64,000 nucleotides of DNA from Hofstenia miamia (Eukaryota > Xenacoelomorpha > Acoela): contig SCFE01000044.1 in the NCBI GenBank assembly GCA_004352715.1, positions 1,483,259 through 1,547,258 on the forward strand, read 5' to 3'. Of this stretch, positions 1 through 10,715 are shown piece after piece. The notes under the pieces were generated by a model, which saw nothing but the letters and a program-made list of their open reading frames with translations, was not told the origin of the DNA and made no database searches. How positions within the stretch are numbered: the first letter of the stretch is position 1; each line of letters starts with the position of its first letter. Position numbers and translations under genes: made by a program.

Positions 1-1596
1 CAAAATATAATTTAATAGAAAATTTCATTCAAAATTGCTATATTTCTCATTGCTAATTTCGCTTTTTGGCAATAATTGGAATGAAAATAATAGATAAGAA
101 ATCATAGCACATAAAAACTTTTTTAAAAGAAAAAACATCGTTGTGAGATAACAAACAAAATTACGAGTGCTTCATACTTCAGTTAGCACTAAGAAAAATC
201 TAAGTTAAATGTTGCCAGAAATCGTAATCACTAAAAGCAAATTTGGTTCTGCATAGATACCTTATGTAAAAGCTGTGATCATTGTTTAATATCTCTAGGT
301 TTGACATCACAATATGAAGTGTGTGTGACAGAAATATAGCAATGGTGCGAAATAGGGTTAATCTTATGCCTTCAATAAATAAAAAAGTGAATTCGGTAGT
401 GGAAGCATAATGTACATTTTGGTCATCAAACTGCTGTACACATGCAATAGCCAATACTGTATTAATTTTACTAGGCAGGACAATAATGATTTTCGAATTG
501 GGACTTTATTATGTTTCACCAAGATTTTCATTCATTAATGCTTGTGAGAACGTTCTTAGAAAACCTAAATAATTGCAAATTATTGGTAATTTTTTTTCTT
601 CTAAAGTATTCAATAAATTAATCGATTTCAAATTATTGTAATAATTGCAATATCAATTAATTATTGCTTACCCCTGCCGATAGATTTGAAGCAATGCTTA
701 ATATATATATATGTACTATGTTATCATATCAGCATACATTTCATGAGGAATGGAAGCATCTGTGCTCTGTTGAGGGGGGGAACGTTCCCCCAGTTCCCCC
801 CCTCTGGGTGCGCCTCTGTATATATAATCAGATTTGCTTCATATAAATCTATTATAAATATTATAAATGTCTTAATTAAAATTACTACAGACTAGTATTT
901 ATTTTATGGGGCAATGATTTGCATTGCACTGCCAAAAATTATATCTATGGTAGAGGGATCCCAAAGAGCAGTGCGGCTAAACCGTCATAGTAAGGTGGCC
1001 TCCACGCAGTGTTTCCTGAATAATGCTAATGTAATGTTTTAGAGGGCGCTTCACTGTAGGGAGTTCCGGAGCTACAGAAGACGTTAAGCAAGGGGGTTAG
1101 GTGAATTTCTTGAAGCCTCTCTGTTTGGTTTGAGTCAACAGATAGACAGCAATGGAAATGCTGCCAGCAAGACTGCCGCAGGCTCCTGGGCTATGAGTGC
1201 GTCTCATAGAGTACGTCATTACAGGATAACTGCTTATTGTAATTAGTGTTTTATTAACTTCCATATAGGCTATCGAAATGCGTTGCAAAAATTACATCAG
1301 TGTATTTTAAATCATTTTCAAATATTTTCAAACCATAGTAGAAATATAAAACAACGTGTCACTTAAATACTTTTACAGATATCTTATTATTTGTTGCACC
1401 AATGTTGGCATAATTGAACTAGTAAAAACCAAGTTAAGAATTAAGTTATTTTTCGTGCATTTTGACGTTATGAGTTCAAAATTTTTGCTCGGTGTATAAT
1501 TTAAAATAATTTGTGCATGTACATCTATGACTAACATTTTTCATGTATCGTGTTCATATATATATATATATATATATGAAAACTAGGGATGCTTAC
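1..1596. other. Non-coding stretch with small repeats
   Basis: I see no convincing exon here. A G/C palindrome lies at about 772-804 (a run of G, then AACGTT, then runs of C), followed by CTGGGTGCGCCTCTG, which looks like the end of an old repeat. A locally GC-richer patch of unknown origin lies at about 950-1200. A (TA)n tract at 1556-1577 sits just before the next exon. Confidence 0.4.
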
Positions 1597-3628
1597 ACCT
1601 GCCATTAAGCTACCATGTTTGTCATTATCGGCAATTCCCCGCTCTTTTTCAAATTTCTTCTTTTCAAATGAATCAATAAAAGAAAGAGGATAGAGTTTGT
1701 CGCCAAAATCAATGTTGGACTTCATGATGCGGTACGGTGGGCACAACGTAACAGCCGGAAATTGAAGCTTAGGCTTTCTTGAGGACAAAATTGAAATAGC
1801 TTTGTCATGACTAAACAACTTGTTATTATAACTGATTATTTAGTAATATTCGCAGGAGAAGGGAATATTTAATTTTTTTAAAAAAATGAAATCTAATAGA
1901 AATTTATTCATGTATGCATAGGGGCACTTCCTTAAATTGAATTTTTAATAACAGCAACCTTTTACATGCGATTTTTCTTTCCACTCTAAAAAGTAAAAAT
2001 TTATTGCGTTATATTTAATTTTTTGAAATGTGTTTTTCAGAATCATTTTATGACAAATTGTTTTAGAAACATTTATTTTGTTTTAACGGTATACATTGCT
2101 GAGAAATTTTTTGAAAAACACAAACGAAGGCTTTCTCCAGGTTTGGTTTTGTCTATCACTTTTCCCAATATTACCTTCTTTTCTAACACTACTACAGTCC
2201 TGGAAAAGTTCTTTCCGTGGTGGGTTGGGCCAACAATTTAGCCGGGAATTTGACGAGTTGGCTCAACAAATCTTCTCTGCGGGTTGGACAAAGAATCAAG
2301 TTTCATTAAGAACAATTTTGAAATTAAGCGAATATATTTTAATTTAAATTATCAGAAACTATGTTAACCTTATTTCAATTGGATTTGTTATAATTATATT
2401 AAATATAATATGGGGCAGCAGTTTATGGATTTTAAAAATGTACTTTATAACATGAAAAAAGACATTTTTATTATAGCCCTTTTCCAATATTACACTACAA
2501 TGTCTGACCTCTTCGCTTTTATCACCTTTTTGTTCTAGATTTTGAGGTCTCACAGTATCTTTATATTTTTATTCTAAGTGACTACATTTAGCGTATGCTC
2601 ACGCCACCATGCTGCCTACTCAAGGTCTAGTTTACCATACACCCCCAACTGATAGCTGATCATGCTTGAAATTTCACTCATTTCTTGATCACTTCCCACA
2701 TCCTTCTCTCTCTTACATAGTCACTTGTTCCTTTCTTCTTTCTCACAGTTTATTGAATTCCTCCAGTATTCTCAACCATTAATTTCTACCCCCACCGTCC
2801 TATTCGGACATACTCCCCCTTCCCTATTATCTCCCTCCCCCTGGAATTCCTTATTAACTTCAGCAGCGATCTAATTGATTGCTTTTTTATCATATTCTCT
2901 ATGTACTAATGACACTGGTTATATAGTTCGCCCAGCACCTATTAGTCCATGCTACCCTTGCTATTGCGGGTTGAGTCGGGTTAGATCGATTCGGATCGGT
3001 CACATTATGTCGGATCAGTTTGCATTCGGATTGTTTAAGCTTTTTGAAAGAAAATTAATCAAAGGCGTTTAAATGATCAAAGCAAACTTAATTTTCAAAA
3101 AATATTTTTTCTTACATTTTTTCAGGCTATTTTCCTTTCAAAGTCGGGTTTTTCTCGGGCTCGAAAGTAATATTCTTCTAAAATATTGGACCGATTGCAA
3201 AAATTCGATTATGTTAAGTTGTCCGAAATTATAAATGATTTCTATTATATTATTTAGATAAGAAGATAAGAGAAGCAAGCTAAATGTTTTTGCAATACAC
3301 ATTAGAAATTCATTCTGATGTAAAGGAAAATCAAAATATTATAAATTGAAAAAATAATGGATGTAATTAATAATAAATTTTTAAAACACAAGCTACCACG
3401 CCGCTATCTGTAGAAGTGGATTGGGGTTTTGCATGACCCAGGCAGGCTAAGAAATTTATCAAAACCACATGTGTTTTAACTCTCCTGAAGCATTTCTCTC
3501 TTTGATAATCAGCACTTTTGGAGTTCGTCAATTTCAAAATGACGAGCCAATTAGTCAGAAATAATCCAAATGACTACTTTCGCCTTGATTACTGGACAAT
3601 TGCATGTGCATCAGATTCGTTAAAAGCA

Positions 3629-3669
<41 letters not shown>

Positions 3670-6600
3670 TGTTTATTGACCAAACATAAAATAATAAGTA
3701 CATTCAGTCCATAATTTTCAAACAATCAAATACAATAAGAGGGATATGTTCATATTTACACTAAAAAAAATTCAAATTATAAAAATTAATACTAGGACTA
3801 GACTGCTTTTGTTCATAAGTATAAGGGCAAAAACAAATAACGTATTCTTCCGTTTGAATTTGATCACATCGACAAAGTCTATTTTCTCTATCAATTTTAG
3901 ACCACCTGCCGGTTTCTATCGCTAAGTTGTGCGATGACATGCGTAATGTTGTTGTAGCCATTCGAAACGGTTCATAAACAGGATTCTCTTTTCTTGTATA
4001 CATTTCATAACTTGAGAGGTCTGAGTTGATATAATTATAATACACAAATTTTGAAGATTAGCATTTTCAACACGACATTTATTTTTTTCCAAGTCACTCC
4101 TAATAAAGTTTGCATTTTCTAACAACCAATGAATATAACGTCCACATGGCGATTTCACACTTCTTACTAGATTATACATAAACATAAAGGGATATTCACT
4201 CAAACCTTGTCGCTCGTCAATTATTTTCCAAAAGAATTTAAATTGCTTATCCTTGATTAAAGCATTAACTGATGGAATTTGAGGTGGTAACTCGCACACC
4301 TAATAAATGATTTAACACATTACATATACAATTTCTGAACAGGTTTCTAGTCCAACTTTAACCATCCTTCACAATATAGAATGGCAGACATTAGACCAGC
4401 ATCAAATATCCGTTTCTTAATGCAAAATCACAATTCTTACTTAAAAATGATACAAATTTCATTACATGTGATGATTTATCAGAACAATGATATTTTAAAG
4501 AAACACTGAACCAAGGTAAACATATCTATCACAATTACGAATATTCATACCTCCTAATTGAAAAAGCGTCGAATCCTCTTAGCTACCAATTATAACCATA
4601 AACTTAGTTTTATTTTTGTTGATAACCATTCTTGATGTTTCACAAAAATCTTTCAAAATTTCAAGTTTAGGTTTCATTCGCTCACGGCTAGATGCAAGGA
4701 TTAGGGTGTAGTCCATTAACATGAGGCAATAGAACTGTTGTAAAAAACTATCAGGTTTACACTTTTCCTTTAAGAGCTCGGATCAAAGAATTATCAAATA
4801 AAGTAAATAAAAACATAAGTGGGTGTCACTTGCCGCACTCCTACACTAACAATGATCAATACAGCTCCAAGAACTAACTGGGTGTTACTATACATAAGTG
4901 CAATTGCCCAAATCATTACAAAACCGCAACTTAAATTTTTCAAAATGTTGATCAGGGCTTTTAAAAAGTCGGCATAAACAATAATAACTTTTTCTTTTTA
5001 AACAACAAAAATCAAACAAAAGGCGAAGAAAAACTATATTTTCAATGCAGCTTCTCCCTCGTCAGCAGTTAACAAAGATATTTTGATTCTCATATACTGT
5101 ATTGCATTGGGTACAAATTTATATATAATTTAAAAATATTAATTTTGTAAGGTGATATGTTATCCCTAAATAGCCCAGGGATTTTTGAACCATTTTCATA
5201 ACCCTTCTAAAAAATTAAGCGCTTATTACTCAAAAATAGTAAAGCTATGCTTAATCTCCTCTTTTTCTTTTGCCCTAAATCCGCGCGCTGCCCTAAACCC
5301 GGCTCTGTCACATTGAAGTTTTCCGCGACTGCTGAATTGCGCATGGCACGGCTTAATGGGTTTGAGTATCTTTGCACACATCAAGAAACAGTCAAAGTTC
5401 TTTGGTGCTTGCATGAGCTGAAAACCTTTTAAATACATGAACATTGGGTATGGAGAGAATTTTAATCTTTTTCAAATGAAAACTTGTTAATCTTTTCAGC
5501 AACCTTAGCCACAGCAATACGCTTTAATAGAAATTTTCAACATTGCATTAAAGTATGTTTCGCAATAGACCTACCCATAACCTAATATTTTCAAACTTGC
5601 TAATAGGCTTGGAGAAAATTCTTTCTAAAGGTGGAAAAACGGTTTGTCTCACCCTATATTTATGTGTTCAGCTCGCCCCCATATTGCCTATTCTTTATAT
5701 CTACAGCTCCAAATTGCCCCATTAAAAAAACTTTACTCCGAGAACTATTTGTAATGTTTTATTTTGCTACCAAACATTTTTCAATTGTCACTAAGTTCCT
5801 AGTATTACTACGAATAAATTCTAAAAGCAACTAAGTTGCGGATACATAGTAAAAATTATAATAGTAAAATGAAATTTAATTTTAGCCTTCAAAGCTTTTC
5901 ATAAAGTCAATATTTTATGCATAATTTTTATGCAAGGTTCTTCGCATTTCTTTCAGTTGACAAAAAATTGTGTTCATATCAATAATGACATTATTTATAT
6001 CATTAGATAGAATTACATTTCACTAAGAGGTAGAAACTTGAAATTTAATCTTTCAAAATGTGGCTAAAGTTCCAAATATATTCAAATGTTTTTAAACAGG
6101 CAACTTTAATATATAAAAATTGTTTTCAATTTCTTAAATTGGCCATTTTTTTGTTCAGTTTTTTTAACTCAATTGAGTTTTTACCCCACATTTGCTTCCT
6201 GGGTACACAATTTCGAAAAACGCATTCCCATGTCCATCCCGTCCTGCATAGCCCTCTCCACCCAATCTGCCGACACTTCCCACTTCCATCTCTGGTTTCT
6301 ATGGTTACTTTCATATAACGTTTACATTGCCAACTGATTAAATTGTATTATAGTAACATTTGTTTTTAATGGTAATTATTTATCCAAGAAAATAAACCAA
6401 ATGGTATGTGTATTTTCTTAGCGACTGGTTGTTGACATTATAATTGAATGATATTTATTATTTATAAATTTCTTTGAGAAGAAATTAGCGAGGAAGTATG
6501 CAGATTGCATGAAGTATATTTACTACAATATAGCTAATTAACTTTGATTTGGATATAACAATGACATTTGAACTTTTCATAATTTGCGCTAATATGTTTT

Positions 6601-7570
6601 TATATATTTACTATTGAATTACAGAAGCACTATTCAAGATCAACAAAAATCTATAATTAATACAGTTTTCTTTTATTGAAGACGTTTCTTGATCCTAACT
6701 GATTTCTAATTAGCTTTGTTAAAGATATTCTAGGTTGTGGAAAACTGGAAATAGACCCGGTACATATGCACTTCAGTATGCAAGTTACAAATTTCTTTTG
6801 GTTAGTTTTTTATTATTCAAAGTACGCTTTAGATAATCACATTTTAGTCCTTTTCCGAATGTTCAATGGAAAAAATCTTCAAAGCTATTATGCAAGCGCC
6901 AACTATTCTTTGGGATTGTAAAATCTATATTAGCTTTTATAATGCAATATTTGTTTTTTTTCAAAAAGTTGATTTCAAGGTTCATGCACTCCTTTGTGTA
7001 CATTCGCAGTCTTTTAGCATATTTAAAAAGCATTTAAAAGCAAAAAATTAGCCTCTAATTGTAATTGTGGAACTAAGTAAGGTTAATGAGATTTTCTCAC
7101 GATTATAAATAAGATACAAGACATAATATAAAACATGCATAGCAATTCCTGTTCATGGGTTGTTCATCCTCTATAGTGGATAAAATTTTAGATGTAGAAT
7201 AGAAGTCGGAAATAAAGACCATATCTTGGAATATGTTCTATCAATAAAAATTTTTTATATGTAAAGTAAACTTTTTATTAATGAAGAAAATAATATAAGG
7301 AATAGCTCAAAGTAATCTTAGCAAATTTATGTAAAAATTATTTAATAATGGTATTATAATAAATGGAAATAAGTATATATAGCTATTTATATATATAGCA
7401 TCATACCTGCTAAATTGCTTGTATAAATCATATGTTTGAACAAGCATCATTGAGCATAAACTTGTCAAAATCAGAAGCCATCCTAAATTTTGTAACACTT
7501 CATTAAGATTTGTCTTTTCTTTAGAAGGCTCAGGAGAAGATTTATCAAACACTTTGCCCTTCCCGTACAT
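1597..7570 (-). CDS. Probable DEG/ENaC (pickpocket/ASIC-like) sodium channel, two 5' exons
   Basis: Two minus-strand exons fit together. Exon 1 (7570-7407; first ATG after an in-frame stop) encodes a short hydrophilic N-terminus and one membrane segment at about residues 30-47 (LGWLLILTSLCSMMLV), ending in phase 2 at a GTATGA donor. Exon 2 (1810 to about 1597) follows a TTGTTTAG acceptor, completes the split Ser codon in frame, and carries FPAVTLC at about residues 72-78, the signature found just outside TM1 in amiloride-sensitive sodium channels. It ends at GGCAGGTGTAAGC (donor at 1596 or 1598). The spacing from TM1 to FPAVT suits the family. The channel would conduct sodium across the plasma membrane. 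The finger and thumb domains, the second membrane segment and the usual His-Gly motif of the N-terminus are not visible; further exons probably lie below position 1. The 5.6-kb intron contains a decayed LINE. Joining the two exons is inference. Confidence 0.6.
1811..3630. other. Intronic or non-coding AT-rich stretch
   Basis: No exon recognised. A CGGGT-rich degenerate patch lies at about 2960-3010 and again at 3143-3170, resembling a low-complexity patch at about 29860-29940. A region at 2190-2290 has two related TTGG(G/C)(C/T)CAACAA segments facing the same way, perhaps an old repeat. Confidence 0.3.
3631..3664. repeat. (TA)n microsatellite
   Basis: Alternating TA tract of about 34 bases immediately downstream of the 3' end of the minus-strand LINE remnant, a common place for a LINE tail microsatellite. 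Confidence 0.9.
3760..4860 (-). mobile_element. Decayed non-LTR retrotransposon (LINE), reverse transcriptase to C-terminus
   Basis: Read on the minus strand, fragments in several frames follow the usual LINE ORF2 order. A GVRQ-type motif lies at about 4840-4820 (normally GVRQGxPLSP). The catalytic YADDT region at about 4720-4690 has become LMDYTLILA, so the aspartate pair is lost. An ILYCEGWL motif (normally LLYGCExW) lies at about 4390-4350. A C-terminal segment runs from 4299 to 3922 and, in another frame, from 4045 to 3761, with SHNLAIETGRW and a Cys-rich CRCDQ...EEYVICFCP stretch like the terminal zinc-knuckle region of many LINEs. Stops and frameshifts show it is dead. The clade cannot be decided here. 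Confidence 0.7.
4861..7406. other. Non-coding stretch (inside the probable channel intron)
   Basis: AT-rich sequence in which I find only short shadow reading frames, some with a locally higher GC content (about 5270-5350 and 6190-6300), but no family resemblance and no credible splice pair. Confidence 0.3.
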
Positions 7571-7765
7571 TTTCTCCAATAATTGTAATAAATATTAATT
7601 TTGCAATTAAAGCATTGCGTAGCAAGGTCAACAAAATTAAAAATTAATTCCACGTTTCTTCTTCCAATGTGAAGATATTGATTCAATATGTTTATTAATT
7701 ATTTCTTATGAATGCATCTCAAGCGAAATGAATATTGTTTTGCATCCTTTGCGCACTTAGTTGTA

Positions 7766-8386
7766 CAGGGTGATCCTGATCTTCCCACCGTTTTTTTACC
7801 GGGGTACTACAAATTTTATATAACAGAAGTTATGAGTTTAGCTTCCAATTTTATTTAAATATCAATAACATACTGAAATATGTACAGGTCATTGTTACAG
7901 CAAGTGTTCAAACTGTTCTCCTAAACAATACTTGCATTGACGGCATCTTCGCAGGAAAGATGTATAGGATTTTTGAATAGCGTCAATGCCAATATTGTCC
8001 AGCAGCTCACGTAATTTACCTCTCAACTCATCCATTGTTGTTGGTCTGGGAGTTCTGTACAATTCATTGCGGATTTGTCCCCATAACCAAAAGTCTAACA
8101 CAGATAAATCTGGACTTCTTGGCGGCCTAGTAATAGGCGCTGCACGACCAATCCAGCGGTTATTCAATTGAATGCAATGGCAAATGACACAATGGTTGCT
8201 ATTTCAATGTTAGTAAAATGGCGATAATCCATTTTCTTTTATAACTTTCAAATAAACTGTGAAAGGATGATTTCTAAATATCTACGATTTTGAAGTGACA
8301 AGCTAAGCAGGGAACAGTTAATATGGATTTCTTTTCAAAGCAAGCAAGTTAAGACAAAAAACGGCGGGAAGATCAGGATCACCCTG
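7766..8386 (-). mobile_element. Mariner-like DNA transposon relic with intact terminal inverted repeats
   Basis: The ends are inverted repeats of at least 28 bp: CAGGGTGATCCTGATC... at 7766 and its reverse complement ending at 8386, with one mismatch (CCACCG versus CCGCCG) in the first 27 or so bases. Both ends are flanked by TA (7764-7765 and 8387-8388), the target duplication of Tc1/mariner elements. The 621-bp body keeps only the C-terminal part of a transposase on the minus strand (8167-7895), with NRWIGR...PPRSPDLSVLDFWLWG, the third catalytic-acid region of arthropod mariner-type enzymes. The N-terminal DNA-binding region and most of the DDE core are missing, so it is an internally deleted, non-autonomous copy. 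Confidence 0.85.
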
Positions 8387-8430
8387 TATGTAGAAATTTC
8401 AGAGGCAAAGTACTAACAAAGTATTATTCT

Positions 8431-8446
8431 CTTATATATATTATAC

Positions 8447-8477
<31 letters not shown>

Positions 8478-8510
8478 CAGTATGTATATATATATGTATA
8501 TATATATATA
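8431..8510. repeat. (TA)n/TATG microsatellite abutting gap
   Basis: Imperfect TA/CATATA tract running directly into the N run; it probably caused the assembly break. Confidence 0.85.
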
Positions 8511-8871
8511 NNNNNNNNNNNNNNNNNNNNNNNNNNNNNNNNNNNNNNNNNNNNNNNNNNNNNNNNNNNNNNNNNNNNNNNNNNNNNNNNNNNNNNNNNN
8601 NNNNNNNNNNNNNNNNNNNNNNNNNNNNNNNNNNNNNNNNNNNNNNNNNNNNNNNNNNNNNNNNNNNNNNNNNNNNNNNNNNNNNNNNNNNNNNNNNNNN
8701 NNNNNNNNNNNNNNNNNNNNNNNNNNNNNNNNNNNNNNNNNNNNNNNNNNNNNNNNNNNNNNNNNNNNNNNNNNNNNNNNNNNNNNNNNNNNNNNNNNNN
8801 NNNNNNNNNNNNNNNNNNNNNNNNNNNNNNNNNNNNNNNNNNNNNNNNNNNNNNNNNNNNNNNNNNNNNNN
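8511..8871. other. Assembly gap (361 N)
   Basis: Run of 361 N. By comparison with the near-identical sequence at 28764-28964, the missing part should contain the end of the LINE fragment and a (TA)n tract. Reading frames crossing the gap are not real. Confidence 0.95.
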
Positions 8872-9515
8872 GAGGGTTGATTCAATCTCTATAGGGAAAT
8901 GTGAGTATACCTCGTAATCAAACTCAAACCTTGAGTTTTGATGATATTTCCTGCGTAATATTTCCAAGTCTGTATGTAGTTTAAGAGGTTTCCCTTCAGA
9001 AAGAGCAAATGATTGGATAATTGGTCGACAATATCGAATTCTCTAGAAAGAGAAGTTAACTCTTTCCTACCTGTGTTGCTGAAGGCTTTGCATATTCTTA
9101 CATTACATAATCCTTGTAATGATCTCAGGGATTTCTGATTTGATTTCTTAGGGAGAGCACTCTTCCAGATTTTCACGCCATAACCTATTTTAGGAATAAT
9201 AACTTGATGATATATTTTCCTAAGATTGATAGAGCCTGCACCAAAAGTCCTACGGCATGTCAGTGTGACGGCTTTTACGTATTTCTGAATAGATTCGAGT
9301 TTGTTCTTGATATGTCGACTGAATTTAAGTTTGGATTCTAATGTCAATCCTAGAATTGTAACCTTAGACGAGGTTATTCGATTATTGCCAATTTTAATAC
9401 AACTGATAGCATCTTTTCGTCTTGTAAAATGACAAAATTGAGTTTTATCCACATTCAAAGTTAGACCTTGGTTACTGGCCCACTGATGAAGACTTTCAGC
9501 TGCATCTTCAGCCAT
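8872..9515 (-). mobile_element. LINE reverse-transcriptase fragment (inverted copy)
   Basis: A minus-strand frame of 208 codons beginning at 9515 encodes the part of a Jockey-like LINE ORF2 that follows the catalytic core. It has LHQWASNQGLTLNVDKTQF (fingers/palm to thumb), ILGLTLESKLKFSRHI (normally YLGVxLDSKLxWxxHI), CRRTFG, and PKIGYGVKIWKSAL. No YADD motif is present, so it is a 5'-truncated, inactive piece. It is a near-identical inverted copy of 28121-28763. It differs there by one extra A at about 8989-8991 in a short A run; both copies appear frameshifted at that run, because a third frame resumes after it. Confidence 0.85.
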
Positions 9516-10715
9516 AGTTCTGTAAGCATTACAATAAGTTCAAATTGAGTAATTTTTGAATAAAGCATTACTTCAATGAAAAAAGTAATCAAAAGGACAC
9601 TGTACACGAAAACGTATACCTTTATTTCTTAATATCGTAGATTTAGGCCCTACATGGTGTGGTATCATGAATAACGTTGTTAATAAAAAAATGAAAACAA
9701 GTTCAACCTATTTTTTTCTATGGATACCTCACTAATTCGACCAATGCTGGAGTATGAAGCTTTTGTGTTGTATTAACAATATCGAAAATCTGAATCAATT
9801 CAAAAACAGGCATTTAGGATTAATTTTAATAACATGTTCATTGTCGAAACGATTGCAACTCTCACAATGGAAAGACTACTAGAAAATCCCCATATAGCAC
9901 TTCATCCCTAGTTTATTCATGAACTAACAGTTACTACCCCTCAAAGCCACTAAAAATGTTTTCTACCCCCAAACAAAGTTTTCCCTTGCTAAAAATTTTT
10001 TTATATTTTTCTTCGATGTTATTTGATCAATTTGACATTCAGTACACACTATATTATATACATGTATAATAGGGAATGTTAAATACATGTTCATTCTCAA
10101 ATTAAAGCTAATAGATAGAAATTAATGTAATACAATCTGAAATAGGATAATTCGATATCCGTACTATAATCAAAATCAATATTATTTATACAAGTTATTT
10201 TTATTTAGATACAATCTTCAATATGATCTCTACATTTGCGGTGACAATTTTAATGCGCTTCACATGATGCAATACATCTACATTGTACTCAATTTTGTAT
10301 ATTCACTTTTTATTCATAGAAGCCTATTAAAATTGGAATTGTTGTTGAGTACATGTTCTGCTTTGCTTTACTTGATCTATGGAAGCAAAATAATCATTAA
10401 TATTTCTTAAGGTCTAAGTTGAAAAATATCAAACTATATTATGGTTCCAGGCACTAGAGACGCAATAAGTATTTAAAACACAGGAAAGATTTTTTAGGGT
10501 AGCTGCAAAACTGACAGCAGAAGTATTCAAATTTACTAATAGTTTCATTAAAATTTACACAAAGAACCCGATCTTACATCAAGGTAAAGCAAAGCACTGT
10601 ATCAATGCATTTGGATTGCAAAATATTTATATGAATTATAAGGCATCTCTATTATTCAAGCGCAAGCAACTGTTGTAATACAATATGAATCAGACATATT
10701 TTAGCTAAAATATAT
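9516..10715. other. 3' flank of protease copy A, inverted copy of 26921-28120
   Basis: No gene seen. The sequence is the reverse complement of the 3' flank of copy B. In the parts I compared it is identical, and the coordinates of matched points add up to 37636 throughout. Confidence 0.7.

Noticed and set aside
1097-1288. Minus-strand frame with GACGSLAGSISIAVYLL, considered as the second membrane segment of the channel
   Set aside because: Lacks the GxS selectivity motif and flanking signature of DEG/ENaC TM2 and lies too close to the early exon.
8413-8967. Frames across the 361-N gap on both strands
   Set aside because: Translation of N and TA repeats only.
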